The notes beneath the pieces were generated by a model that had not been told where the DNA came from, ran no database searches, and saw nothing but the letters and a program-made list of their open reading frames with translations. Positions 1-9,689 of a DNA stretch of 64,000 nt are shown one piece after another; the first letter of the stretch is position 1; every line of letters begins with the position of its first letter. The stretch is taken from the NCBI GenBank assembly GCA_930367215.1, contig OV884057.1, forward strand, positions 110,013,284 to 110,077,283. Reading direction: 5' to 3'. A program made the position numbers and the translations under genes. This DNA is from Pollenia angustigena (lineage: Eukaryota; Arthropoda; Insecta; Diptera; Polleniidae).

Positions 1-482
1 GCCAGAGAGCGTTTTCATACACTTTTTAGAATTTATCGTCTTTTTTGTGGACAATTGACGAATGTTTTTCTCAAAATCCAATCTCGAATTTTAAACGAAA
101 ATTACATTTTTAAGCGTTCCAAAAATATGTGCATACGAACATCTTCGGATTGCATTTCCAAATTTATTGTGTTTGCAATTTTCAATATGTACTGCAGAAA
201 CAGGAAAGGAGTAGAAAGTCCAAATATATAATAAAATTTAATTTAGCGCTTGTAAAATCTCCTTCAAAATGATTCGGAGTAAAATAATAATGGAGTTGGC
301 TCCCACTGTTCCAAAATTCTGTTGATTACTTCTTGATGTGACAACCATCTTGTAGACGAATATTTGAAAATATTTGCTCGTTCCAAAATAATCTTGAATT
401 GAGAGGTATTCGTCTCTTCTACTTCTACTCTTCAACATCATCAGAAAATGCACGCTTATATGATGCCGCTGATACTAAATTT
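1..482 (-). repeat. Fragment of the CAGGG-ended repeat (second copy at 29252-30280)
   Basis: The sequence is, in reverse complement, similar to about 29460-29930 inside the CAGGG-ended element, including the stretch on resistance to reading as protein around 'GCCGCTGATACTAAATTTAG' (462-481). Similarity stops at about 482. The left end lies outside the window, so its terminus and target duplication cannot be checked. Short open frames here contain stops and do not resemble known proteins. Confidence 0.6.
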
Positions 483-838
483 AGGCCCCTATTACGGTTT
501 ACAACTCAACTCAGTTGAGTTGTAATAAAGACTACTGGTTGTGATCAGTTGTAATTTTTGTTCACCGCAATTTAGCAAAGTTGTAAACCATAATACAAAA
601 ATTCAGATATTACAGATCAACTTTATCCCGCTTAAAAATATTTTTTTACAAATTTTTGAGCAGTTACAAAAATTCAAAAAGATTTGTATTTTCATTTTAT
701 TAAAAAAACAATTCAACTTAAAAAAAAAAATAAAGGTCATGTTGTAATTGCAAAGAAGATAGCTTTCCTGCAAGTAAATTGCACAGAATGCTTTTAATTA
801 TATTAAGCAGAAAGATGTTTGTATTTGCTTTAATTATT
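483..838. other. AT-rich intergenic DNA with a short palindrome
   Basis: No gene is seen. A near-perfect 21-base palindrome (CAACTCAACT, centre C, AGTTGAGTTG) lies at about 501-521. The remainder is A/T-rich, with an open frame at 541-747 that is compositional and not recognisable. Confidence 0.4.
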
Positions 839-1658
839 ATACCCTTCACCGAAGGTTAAAGGGTCTATAAAATTTATCATTCCGTTTGTAATTTCTACAA
901 TATTGATGTAAGACCCTATAACTTATATATCGATGGGTTTCTTCCGCAAACTCATAACTCAAAAACTACTACTTTTCAGGAGAGACAAAATACTTTTTTT
1001 TCACCAAATATTTAAAACTTTTTGCTATATATTCTTTTATGATCCAAGAGTTAGGAAAAATTCCGATGTTCCGCCAAACGAAAAATTGCAAAATTGTAAG
1101 GCGGTATTTACTGATTACTTTTCCGGTTAAAAAAGTTGCGGAAGAAAACCATCGATATGTTCTAGGTCCTCATAAGTAGCAAAGTTGATTTAACAGTGTC
1201 CGTTGAAATGAGATTTCCGAAACCCCCAGATGTGATGGGGTTATATATTTATGTCATATATGGTCCGGAATTGTTTATTATTGAATGGCACAAATGGCTG
1301 ACATATGAGCAAAAAACCACGACTGCCACTAATTTAACACAAAAGTCCGTTGTTGTTTATTTTATTTTTATGTATATATATCTTGGTTATCGAAACACAA
1401 CACCTGACAATTGGGGCGAGATTGGAAAAATAGGGTTTGGCACTTCCCATACAATGTCATTAATGATTTCTGCATATCTGCAGAACCGCAAGAGTCAAAG
1501 TTTCCAAATTAGGTACAAGCATCTTGGTTATCAATTCACAACTTGCAACATGTGGGCCGGATTGGACAAGTGGGCGTGGCACAAAGTTGAATTATTTATA
1601 TTTAAAGACCATGGTGAAGGGTACATAAGATTCGGCATAGCCGAATATAGCAGTCTTG
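839..1658 (+). repeat. TATACCCTTCACC repeat, copy 1
   Basis: The block starts with TATACCCTTCACCGAAGG and ends with ATGGTGAAGGGTACATAAG followed by the hairpin ATTCGGC-ATA-GCCGAAT. The outer ends (ACCCTTCACC / GGTGAAGGGT) are inverted repeats. Related copies lie at 8153-8460, 47046-47690, 57742-58600 and 62583-63953. The family is unclassified: no coding region is seen, and the internal text 'CCGTTTGTAATTTCTACAATATTG' (here shortened) recurs in each copy. It ends about 30 bp from the OSTC stop codon and so may supply OSTC 3' UTR or poly(A) sequence. Confidence 0.75.
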
Positions 1659-1686
1659 GTAAAAGATTAATTTTTTTCGAATATAT

Positions 1687-2204
1687 TTACGGCTGCAAGT
1701 AGCTGGGCAATTTCATACGCATGAACAACCATGTTGTAAAAAACGACACTAAAATGAAAATAAAACCCATAGAAGTAAGAAGTAGGCGATTAAGATTAGT
1801 TTTTCCTGGGGCATGCGTCTGATCCATTATGATAAATCCAAGACCTCCTATAGTAAAAAGAAAACTGCTTGCTAATCCTTCCATTATGTATTGACCATTG
1901 ACACGATAAGGCATAAAAGCGACAGGTCTTGAATGACCATTTTCGTCAACAGTGGCGCCTACACTTGGAGGTTCTACAATAACGTCATATATTATACCTA
2001 AATAAAGAAAAAAATAAAGCATATGAAGGAATGCATATGTACATTTTCAAAACTTATTTCTTTCTTACCTCCCGTAACCAAAAAATAAGACATTAAAATA
2101 CAACAGAAAATAAAAAAGGGAGACGGTTTTGGAATTTGTATACGAAGCTTTATGTTTGGTGGCACCAAAATGTGAAATGGCAATTCATAAACAGTTTGCA
2201 ACAT
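1687..2204 (-). CDS. OSTC: Oligosaccharyltransferase complex subunit OSTC (DC2), two exons
   Basis: Host gene, exon 1 2069-2204 and exon 2 1687-1997, joined across a 71-bp intron (1998-2068; donor GTAAGA, acceptor TTTATTTAG on the minus strand). The splice falls inside the second glycine codon of VTGG-IIYDV and gives a 148-residue protein; human OSTC is 149. Family hallmarks are [13 protein letters not shown], the [22 protein letters not shown] block and the C-terminal [10 protein letters not shown]. Three hydrophobic segments are visible, near residues 30-44, 83-100 and 117-135. From the family: it is an ER membrane subunit of the STT3A-type oligosaccharyltransferase and helps couple N-glycosylation to the Sec61 channel. 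The ATG is the only one that gives the conserved MxxxYxxPF start. Reading frame and splice sites are intact, so it is probably functional. DRE motifs lie upstream. Confidence 0.96.
1998..2068 (-). other. OSTC intron
   Basis: A 71-bp intron with canonical GT..AG ends and a pyrimidine-rich acceptor (TTTTTTTCTTTATTTAG on the minus strand). Removing it joins exon ends in phase 1 and restores the conserved GGIIYDV motif. Confidence 0.93.
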
Positions 2205-2312
2205 TTTTGTTTTTTTGAAATACTCGATTGTTTACGTTTACAAATAAAAATTTAATAAAATGCCAACAAAACTTTTGTAATATAATAGAGATCACAATAG
2301 AGCTGCAGCATA

Positions 2313-2354
2313 ATCGATAGTATCGATAACTTTGTTCTAGGCGTACTATCGATA
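2313..2354. promoter_or_regulatory. DRE motif cluster upstream of OSTC
   Basis: TATCGATA occurs at 2321-2328 and 2347-2354, with a partial AATCGATAG at 2312-2320. TATCGATA is the DRE bound by DREF, and overlaps BEAF-32 sites, in housekeeping promoters of flies. The cluster lies 109-150 bp upstream of the OSTC start codon. DRE is palindromic, so the cluster could also serve a divergent gene on the plus strand. Confidence 0.75.
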
Positions 2355-2515
2355 GGTTATTTTTGATATAGACAATCGGCCTAATTTATAAAAAATAAGG
2401 CAGAATATCGGCAAATTTCTCTATCAGCAAAACACCAATTGGCGATTCCTTGCCAAATGTGATTTTGTCATTTTTTTTCTTAAGTGGCTGTTTGCTGGCA
2501 AGCGTGGTGAAGGGA

Positions 2516-2544
2516 ATGGTTTTTCGTTGGCGTAAAGTTTCAAC
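2516..2544 (+). pseudogene. Possible start of a divergent gene, cut by a MITE
   Basis: An ATG at 2516 opens a short frame (MVFRWRKVST) on the other side of the DRE cluster from OSTC. The CAAGG MITE with its GTTTCAAC duplication lies directly in this frame. The flank after the MITE (3038-3082) continues the frame without a stop for about 15 codons and is rich in K/T/Q, until the next MITE at about 3083. No homology is recognised and no later exon was found. The continuity could be chance. Confidence 0.25.
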
Positions 2545-3029
2545 CAAGGTATATTTACACAAGGTAAACTCGTTGGACCATATGTTTGTCAGCTGTTTAC
2601 CCCATTTGGAACCCTAGTGTAAAAGTTATTTATGTTGGTTTCGTTGGTTCCTTGTGTTTGTTTACATACTTATGGTTAGTGCGCGCCATTTTGAATTAAA
2701 AAAGTGTAAAATTGTGAAAAACATTTTATTTTTGTGAAATTTTAATTCTTGTGATTACTAAGCAAACAAAATACATTTAAATGCATTATTTTTTGCAATA
2801 ATACTTTATTTTTATGCTTGAGAATGCACAATATATTAAAAATTGTTTCAGCTTATTATTCTGAACTGCACGTGTTGTTTTTTTTTTTCAATTTGTGTTT
2901 TTATTTTAAAGGCACATTGTTGCGTTTTTTTTGACACCATGGTTCCAAATACAAAAACAATTTGGCGTGTTGTTTTTGTCTTGTTGTACTTGTTGTAGCA
3001 ACGAGTTTACCTTGTGTAAATATACCTTG
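2545..3029. mobile_element. CAAGG-family MITE, copy A (485 bp)
   Basis: Terminal inverted repeats begin CAAGGTATATTTACACAAGG and continue TAAACTCGTTG; the right end is the mirror image ending at 3029. An exact 8-bp duplication, GTTTCAAC, flanks it (2537-2544 and 3030-3037). The interior is A/T-rich with no transposase, so it is non-autonomous. Copy B at 37446-37920 is nearly the same over its whole length. Confidence 0.92.
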
Positions 3030-3082
3030 GTTTCAACCCCGTACAAGCAGCACAAAATCAAAACATGCACATTTTCAAAAAC

Positions 3083-3880
3083 GACCCAACAAACACGAAG
3101 TCAAACCTTTGATATGAAATGACTTTATCATTTGACATCAAACACAATTCTGAAATGTTTTTCAATTGTTTGATTTAACATTTATATTCAAATTGATAGT
3201 GATTTCAAAATAAACATTTGATGTCAAATGTTTTATCAATTTGATGTCAAATGTAAATTTTAAATCAAAAATAGACTTGGCAGCACTAAAGCAAAAAAGC
3301 ATTAAAAATGGCGATTAAAGTTACATTTTTTACTTTGTGGTTACATAGGTTTTACTATTAAAAATAAAATTTTATATAAAGTGAACAGCTTATTTCTTGT
3401 GAGAAAAAACATTATTTGTGAGTAATTACAATGATTAAAATACGAAAAAAAGGAAAATAAAAAAGGGAAAGTGCAGAAAGTTTGTTGAACGATCGGGGTG
3501 CTACAATCCTCAAAATAAAAGGGAGCCAAGTAGTTTGTCTTTCCAAGAATTAGAGGACGGAAAAAACAGTATTTCATCTTTTAGCAATGGTGCCGAATGT
3601 TTATCTCACAGTTTATTTAAATAGATAATGAATTTAAAATAAAAAAATAAAATATTTTTATTTATGTTCCACATTGTATTAATATCCACATTTGAAAAAC
3701 ATTTGAGAATTACGTTTGAAAGCAAGTTGAAAATAAAGGCATTTATCAACTTGATAATAATTTCCCCTTTTTGTTTAAATTGCTATGATTTTCAAATCAT
3801 TATCAAACGTTTGTCGTTTGAGAAAACGTTTGATTTCAAATCATTTTCAATTTGAAATCAAAGCTCCGTGTTTGTTGGGG
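3083..3880. mobile_element. CCAACAAACACG TIR element, copy 1 (about 0.8 kb)
   Basis: The left end reads CCCAACAAACACGAAGTC and the right end CTCCGTGTTTGTTGGGG. Many TTTGATNTCAAAT-type motifs fill the subterminal regions. The centre (3320-3610) is shared with copies at 3928-6914 and 35690-36394. No transposase is visible and no clear target duplication was found. Confidence 0.8.
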
Positions 3881-4222
3881 AATGCAAAAACACTAATACA
3901 TACACAGTTTTGTACACGTACACATTCCCAACAAACACGAAGCCAAACCTTTGATATGAAATGACTTTGTCATTTGACATCAAACACAATTCTCAAACGT
4001 TTTTCAATTGTTTGATTTAACATTTAAATTCAAATTGATAATGATTTGAAAATAAACATTTGATATCAAATGTTTTATCAATTTGATGTCAAATGTTTGT
4101 CAAATGTTAAATCAAATCAAAAATAAACTTGGCAATACTAAAGCGAAAAATAAATGTAATCATTAAAAATGGCGATTAAAGTTATGGTGTTTTCTTTTCT
4201 AAAAAATAATGATGCATTACAT

Positions 4223-4950
4223 GGGGTCTTCACCTAAGATAATATCTGATATAATATGTGAGAGAACGTCGGCAGAATGAGAGAACAATTTTCTTCATGT
4301 TAATCTTAATCTTAAACAAGGGGAACACGCAAGGTATATTTACACAAGGTAAACTCGTTGGCCCATATGTTTGTCAGCTGATTACCCCTAGTTGGAAGCT
4401 TAACGTCAAATTTCGTGTATATGAGAAAAAATTTGTACATGTGTGCGTTAAATTGTTTTTTTTTTGTATGAAGACAATTTTGACAACTCCGTTCCTTTTA
4501 TAGAGCAGCATGTATACACTCCCAAATGAGTCTACCTTGTGTAAATATACCTTGGGGAACACGTATCTTATAAGATTTCATAATCGAATGATTCTCGCGC
4601 AGTAAACTTGTGTCGTTTTTACACTTATTTTAGTTTTTTCTTGTTTTTTAGTTGAAAAAAATGGTTTTTTAAACACTTATCACAAAATTTTCACTATTTG
4701 CACAAAAAAATTAAACATTTTAATGAATGCGTCTTTTTTTGTTGTATATGTGTGTATGTATGTGTATTTTTGACAGCTCATCTTATAAGATAGTTGTTAT
4801 AAGATTTCTTATAACAACTGTCTCATAACATTTATTATAATATTAATACTAACACTATTTGAGAGTCCACACGTAAGATAATACACTCTGTGATTGAATT
4901 TGACGTTTGCTGATATAAAAATCTTATATCTTATCTCAGGTGGAGACCCT
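4223..4950. mobile_element. GGGTCTYCACCT TIR element, nested (about 0.73 kb)
   Basis: The inverted ends GGGGTCTTCACCTAAGATAA (4223) and TTATCTCAGGTGGAGACCC (about 4932-4949) pair over about 20 bp. A clear target duplication was not found. It contains the 225-bp CAAGG MITE at 4330-4554. Confidence 0.55.
4330..4554. mobile_element. CAAGG-family MITE, copy C (225 bp)
   Basis: It has the same termini as copy A (CAAGGTATATTTACACAAGG and its mirror), with a shorter interior. A 9-bp direct repeat, GGGAACACG, flanks it at 4321-4329 and 4555-4563. Confidence 0.9.
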
Positions 4951-5042
4951 GTGTTAAAGTTGTGTAATATATTTATTAGGATACACGAACCCTTACAAAG
5001 TGATACATTTTTCTAAATTGCAATGGAACAAAATAATAGTTA

Positions 5043-5184
5043 GTGCCGGTTCACACACGTCAAGTTTGACTCGTCAAGTCTTGAGCTTTTGGGAGAGAAG
5101 GGAAAAGAGAATGCCATTTCTTTTCCCCTCTTTCCTAAAAACTCTAGACTTGACGAGTCAAACTTGACGTGTGTGAACCGGCAC
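5043..5184. mobile_element. 142-bp palindromic MITE with TTA duplication
   Basis: Near-perfect 43-bp inverted repeats begin GTGCCGGTTCACACACGTCA and surround a short purine-rich loop. TTA flanks both sides (5040-5042; 5185-5187). Any transcript through it would form a strong hairpin. Confidence 0.88.
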
Positions 5185-6918
5185 TTACGTTTTACACTCA
5201 ACACTAATGTGTATTTAGCGTGTTAAATATTGAATGCAAAGTTTGTATTTACTAAAAGCGATACTCACCACGCTTGGAGCAATTTTCAACATTAAATTTT
5301 CTTACAATTCCAATAAGCGTTAACAGCACTAATTTTCAATAATTAATGTCAGCTGTTGTTTAAAATTTTGCGACAAAAAAATATAATAAAAGTAAAACAA
5401 ACGAAAAACAAAAAGTTTTTATATCCATCACCCCTACAAATAAAATTGGACCACCTGATCCATTTTGATAAAATGGACTACTCCATGGACTGGTCCGATG
5501 TAATGCAAGCATGGACCATGTCATTGTTAAAAAGTGTTTGTAGTGAGACGACATGTCTTCGTTTTTTAACGACATGCTTTCGTTTTTAAACGACTTCAAA
5601 ACTAATCCTCTTGAGTATACCATGGAGTAGTTTTAAAACTACTCCTTAGTGGTCCAAAGGTGGGTTATATGGTCCTCTCCTAGGACATCGTAATGTTAAA
5701 TAGACCAGGTTTTTTCCATACGTTTGGGTTAGTTTTGGACTAGTCCTGGTCCCTTGTGGGCTACTCTTTACACGCGTGTTTGGACTGGTCCTATTATTTG
5801 CAGGGACAATATAACTAAAAATCACAATATAACGCAAATTGTCCGCAAACACAAGAAAAAAATACTTGCTTGCATAAAAAAGTACTTTACGCAGATGCAA
5901 AAAATGGTATTATCTCACACTCAGTTATAACTGCGGGTAAGAAATGGAACAAATTTGCCATTTATTGTTGCAACATGTTTAGAAAGGAAAACGACAACTT
6001 CTCACATTTTTGCATATATTTTTAGAATGGAACAAAAACCCGCACGAATGGTTGGATATTTGGAACATTATTGTCAGAAAAGAAAACACCATTAAATTTT
6101 TTACTTTGCGGTTACATGTGTTTTACTATTAAAAATAAATTTTAATATAAAGTGAACAACTTATTTCTTGTGAAAAATAAAAATTATTTGTGAGTAATTT
6201 CAATGATTAAAAATACGAAAAAAAGGAAAATAAAACGGGAAAGTGAAGAAAGTTTGTTGAACGATCGCGGTGCTACAATCCTCAAAATAAAAGGGAGCCA
6301 AGTAGTTTGTCTTTCCAAGAATTCGAGGACATTATTTAATATTTAAGCTATGGTGCCGAATGATTATCTCACAGTATATTTAAATAAATAATAAATTTAT
6401 ATTAAAAATAATAAAATATTTTTATTTATATTCCACACTAGCGGGCCCGTTGCCTGCTTCGCACGGCAAAACAAAATAAGAAAAGAAACACACTTGTTTT
6501 TAATAAAGTTGGTTTTCCTGCGGCAAAAACACACTCAATTCACATACGCACCGCACACACATGCGTTATCGGATTTCAACCAAACTTCATATAAACCATA
6601 TATGCGCCACTGCCTACGTAGTGTATAAGTTTGGTTGAAATCGCACGACGCGTTTATGAGTAGTTCGGCGACGTACATATACGGACTTATTTTTATATAT
6701 ATAGAAGATTGTATTATAATCCACATTTGAAAAACATTTGAGAATTACGTTTGAAAGCAAGTTGAAAATAAAGGCATTTTTCAATTTGAAAATAATTTCC
6801 CCTTTTTGTTGAGAACGCTATGATTTTCAAATCATTATCAAACGTTTGTCATTTGAGAAAACGTTTGATTTCAAATCATTTTCAATTTGAAATCAAACCT
6901 TCGTGTTTGTTGGGATAC

Positions 6919-7089
6919 TGTGAAATGTGTTGGCAACAATGTATGAAGTCGTTTTGCTCAAAAGGTTATGTTTGTTTAACGATTTGTGCCATATTTTAAT
7001 TAAAACCATTGTGACACTTATTGAATAATATAGGGCAATATCAATATGGCGAATAACATATATAATCATATTGCAAACGGATGAGGAGC
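6919..7089. repeat. Half copy of the 60025-60340 MITE family
   Basis: The segment from GTGAAATGTGTTGGCAACAA to TATTGCAAACGGATGAGGAGC matches the right half of the element at 60025-60340. The left half is missing. Confidence 0.65.
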
Positions 7090-7241
7090 TTTAACAAAAT
7101 ACATAAGAAAATGTAATTGGAGCATTTTTTTTAACATAATACATGAGAAAATGTAATTTGGCAATTTAATATAAATTTAGAGAGCGAAAAAAATTTGACT
7201 ATCCAGCTGTCAGCAAACCTTCTTGATTTCAATATATTGTT
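7090..7241. other. Unassigned AT-rich spacer
   Basis: A short direct repeat (ACATAAGAAAATGTAATTGG and a variant) occurs at about 7100-7160. No gene is seen. Confidence 0.3.
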
Positions 7242-7790
7242 ACGAAAGTAACTTTAGTTAGTTGTAATTATTGTTTAAGAATTAGTTGTAATTATTATTT
7301 ATCTTGTATTGATTAGTTATTAAGTATTTGTTAGTTGTTTTATCAGTTTACATTGCTATAATTTAGTACACTTCAATCCCAATGTACAGAAAGCCCTAGA
7401 AATGACCGTTAAAAAAGCTTTAGTATAAGTGGTGAAATTATGTAAACATAAGTGCCACCATAAATCATGATTGACGATAGAGTGGTGAATAAGTAAAGCC
7501 TCGAACCTTCGAGAAACATTTCGATTGTTCTAGATGGCTGAATTACAGTATAAATACTTGCGGCGGCTAGCACCAAAAAACAGTATTAGTTCAGACTTTG
7601 TCAAGTTAAGAGCGCATCACGCGGAGAAAACTATAAGCGTTTGAAGTGTATTGATTACAATAGTGAGTTGTAAATAAAAGCTATAAATTACGGTTGTTAA
7701 AGTGACTAAGTTCTTAATAAATAAGTGTTATACATTAAAGTGTTGTGTTTGTTTAGTTTTATTTAAATTGCAATCAACGAACTCGAAACG
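7242..7790 (+). repeat. LTR-like promoter block (possible solo LTR)
   Basis: The block starts TGTTACGAAAGTAAC and contains, in LTR order, a heat-shock-type element, a TATA box (TATAAATA, 7549-7556), an ACAGT initiator-like site about 33 bp downstream (7581), and AATAAA-type poly(A) signals (7672-7677; about 7716). No coding frame follows and no second copy or PBS is visible, so the LTR assignment and both borders are inferred. A host promoter fragment is the alternative. Confidence 0.4.
7503..7515. promoter_or_regulatory. Heat-shock element (GAAnnTTCnnGAA)
   Basis: GAACCTTCGAGAA is an exact three-pentamer HSF binding pattern, 34 bp upstream of a consensus TATA box. Further weak half-sites (TTC at 7528, GA at 7533) follow. 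Confidence 0.6.
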
Positions 7791-7920
7791 GTTTATTATA
7801 AAGGAAATAAACCAAAACAGGAATTTAAAGTGAATCTTATGCGTCCATAATATTTCCTGTGGACGAATAATTTTTTTTCTTCTACATCCACAGAAGTGAC
7901 ATATTAAAATATTTCGATAC

Positions 7921-7928
7921 TATCGATA
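7921..7928. promoter_or_regulatory. Isolated DRE motif
   Basis: TATCGATA with a weaker CTATCGAA at 7942. No gene is recognised on either side within 300 bp, so it may be an orphan promoter fragment or chance. Confidence 0.35.
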
Positions 7929-8152
7929 GTTTTTAAGTTAACTATCGAATGGACCAACTATTGGTAGCTTTACAGCTCTAGATGACTAATACTTGAGTGG
8001 CCAACCATAAATACCTAATGTTATCAAGCGTTGTCAGATGTCCTTTTCATGTCGAAGAATTCAATGTTCGATATTGTCAAATCACAATTTTGGCAAAATT
8101 GCAATTTACCTCTATTAAGATACCCATCGACTATACAATAGTATTGAGCACT

Positions 8153-8460
8153 TTATTATACCCTTCACCGAAGGTAAAAGGGTATATAGAACTATTATTC
8201 CGTTTGAAATTTCTACAATATTGATCTCATATATATTCTAGATCCCTATCAGAATAGAAGTTCAAATCCGTTTGTCCGTGTGTCTGTTAAAATGGGTTTT
8301 CCAAAGACCGCAGGACTTGGTTGTTATATATTTATGTATGTCAAAAATGTTCATCAGAATTTTGCTCAGTTAGATCGGTAAATAAATGGCTGAGATATGA
8401 GAAAAAACCACGACTACCTCTAATTTTTTCCCAAAAAACGACATGAGCCAAAGTTTTTAA
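8153..8460 (+). repeat. TATACCCTTCACC repeat, copy 2 (5' part)
   Basis: It starts TATACCCTTCACCGAAGGTA and follows the family to about CATGAGCCAAAGTTTTTAAA, where a LINE tail takes over. The 3' hairpin end is absent. Confidence 0.7.
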
Positions 8461-8464
8461 ATGA

Positions 8465-8640
8465 GGAACAATCGTCTTCATCATCCATTAGCTTTGGCTT
8501 CTTCTACAATTTTCCTCCATGTATTGCGATCTTCTGCAGTCTGTCTCCAGTCACTAATACCAAGCTTTCTGGCGTCAGCTTTCGCGCAATCTAACCATCT
8601 TATTTTAGGCCTTTCGGGTCGTCTTTCGGTTGTTGGTTTG
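8465..8640 (-). pseudogene. LINE ORF2 C-terminal scrap
   Basis: On the minus strand the segment encodes a basic stretch resembling the extreme C terminus of LINE reverse transcriptases: a KIRWLDC segment, then ADARKLG, DWRQTAEDR and WRKIVEEAKA. This 'WLD..AD.R.LG...WR..A.DR..WR.I...A' pattern is usual in fly LINE tails. Only about 55 residues remain; no RT core is nearby. The clade cannot be assigned. Confidence 0.6.
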
Positions 8641-8836
8641 TAATCAATAATACTTTTCTGCGGTCCATTCTCTTCATCCGTGTTATATGGCCATGAAATA
8701 TGTTACACCGTCTTAATACCTAAGCAATTAAAAGTTAAAAGGCACAAAAATTCAATTCTATATACCTACATACATACATATTTACATATTTGTGCCGTCT
8801 CATCATAACATCTTGAGTCAAATTTTTAGAAAACTG

Positions 8837-9563
8837 TACCCATGTTCTGTAACTTTAGTGAGAACTTCTTGCATCGAAAATATGTGAAACAAAATATTCC
8901 ATCGTTTCTCCAAAAGTGAGAGAAATGTGTGTCTGTAACTCATGTCGAAAACTATCAAAAGAGATTACGTCGTTACGTTATAAATGTCATAATATTGCAC
9001 TCGAAGCCGATGTGACATTGCAGACGTTCAGAACGCCAGTAGCACATATTGTTGACGCCGACCATAATTTATCAAAAATTGAAAATTTTCAACGACGGTG
9101 ACGAAAATACAATCGTCGGCTATACCAAATTGTGTAAAGAGCGACTTTAATGTTTGTTGTTTGCAAACGAGCTTTGAAGACATTCGTATATTTTATTAAA
9201 ATGTTAAAAGCAAAATAATAAAACAATGAAAAATGTGCCAAGAACAAAACAATATTATTATTATTCTTTGCATTTTGCATTTTTAATTGTTTTTTAGTGT
9301 TAAAATTTGTTCTCTCCCCATTTTTTTTCGTGAGTTTATTTGACAGTTCAAAGCGGGAACTTTTCTCACCAAAGTGTTACATATACACTTTTTCTGTAAA
9401 TTGGCGAGTAATTTCCTTAAGTGACAGCTTGTACTCGCCAAAAAAGTTACAGACACAGTTAAGTGAGAAAAACAGCTGTTTGTTTCAATTTATGGCATTT
9501 TTGTTTCATTTCACACATTTCAATCGAAAACTTTCTCGACGCGAGAGTTACAGAACATGGGCA
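8837..9563. mobile_element. Non-autonomous TIR element, 727 bp
   Basis: The ends TACCCATGTTCTGTAACT and AGTTACAGAACATGGGCA are inverted repeats. CTG lies on both sides (8834-8836; 9564-9566) and may be a 3-bp duplication. Open frames at 8916-9101 and 9297-9650 are unrecognised. Confidence 0.6.
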
Positions 9564-9689
9564 CTGGTTTGCTATCGCACCTCAACTCATGATGTTATAT
9601 GTGTATGCGCATCAAAGAAAACAAAAAAAAAAACTGTAATTCATCTATAGCTTGTCTATAGATAAATTGAATTAAAACACTCGATTAAT

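Larger units (their letters stand above)
4185..6091. mobile_element. TTA-target TIR element, 1.9 kb, nested
   Basis: The inverted ends are TGGTGTTTTCTTTTCT (4185) and AGAAAAGAAAACACCA (ending 6091), with the target triplet TTA on both sides (4182-4184; 6092-6094). Copies 1 and 3 of the host repeat show the empty site. The ends resemble those of the 60804-61408 family (TGGCGATTTCTTTTCT). A 3-bp TTA/TAA duplication fits the PIF/Harbinger superfamily, but no transposase is seen, so the class is inferred. Confidence 0.82.
3928..6914. mobile_element. CCAACAAACACG TIR element, copy 2, split by an insertion
   Basis: The termini match copy 1 (CCCAACAAACACGAAGCC; TTCGTGTTTGTTGGGA). The body is interrupted between 4184 and 6092 by the 1.9-kb TTA-flanked element. 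Without it the copy is about 1.08 kb. A further unshared stretch lies at about 6436-6715. Confidence 0.78.

Noticed and set aside
839..1658. Helitron (terminal hairpin)
   Set aside because: There is no CTRR after the hairpin and no 5' TC; the ends are inverted repeats of each other.
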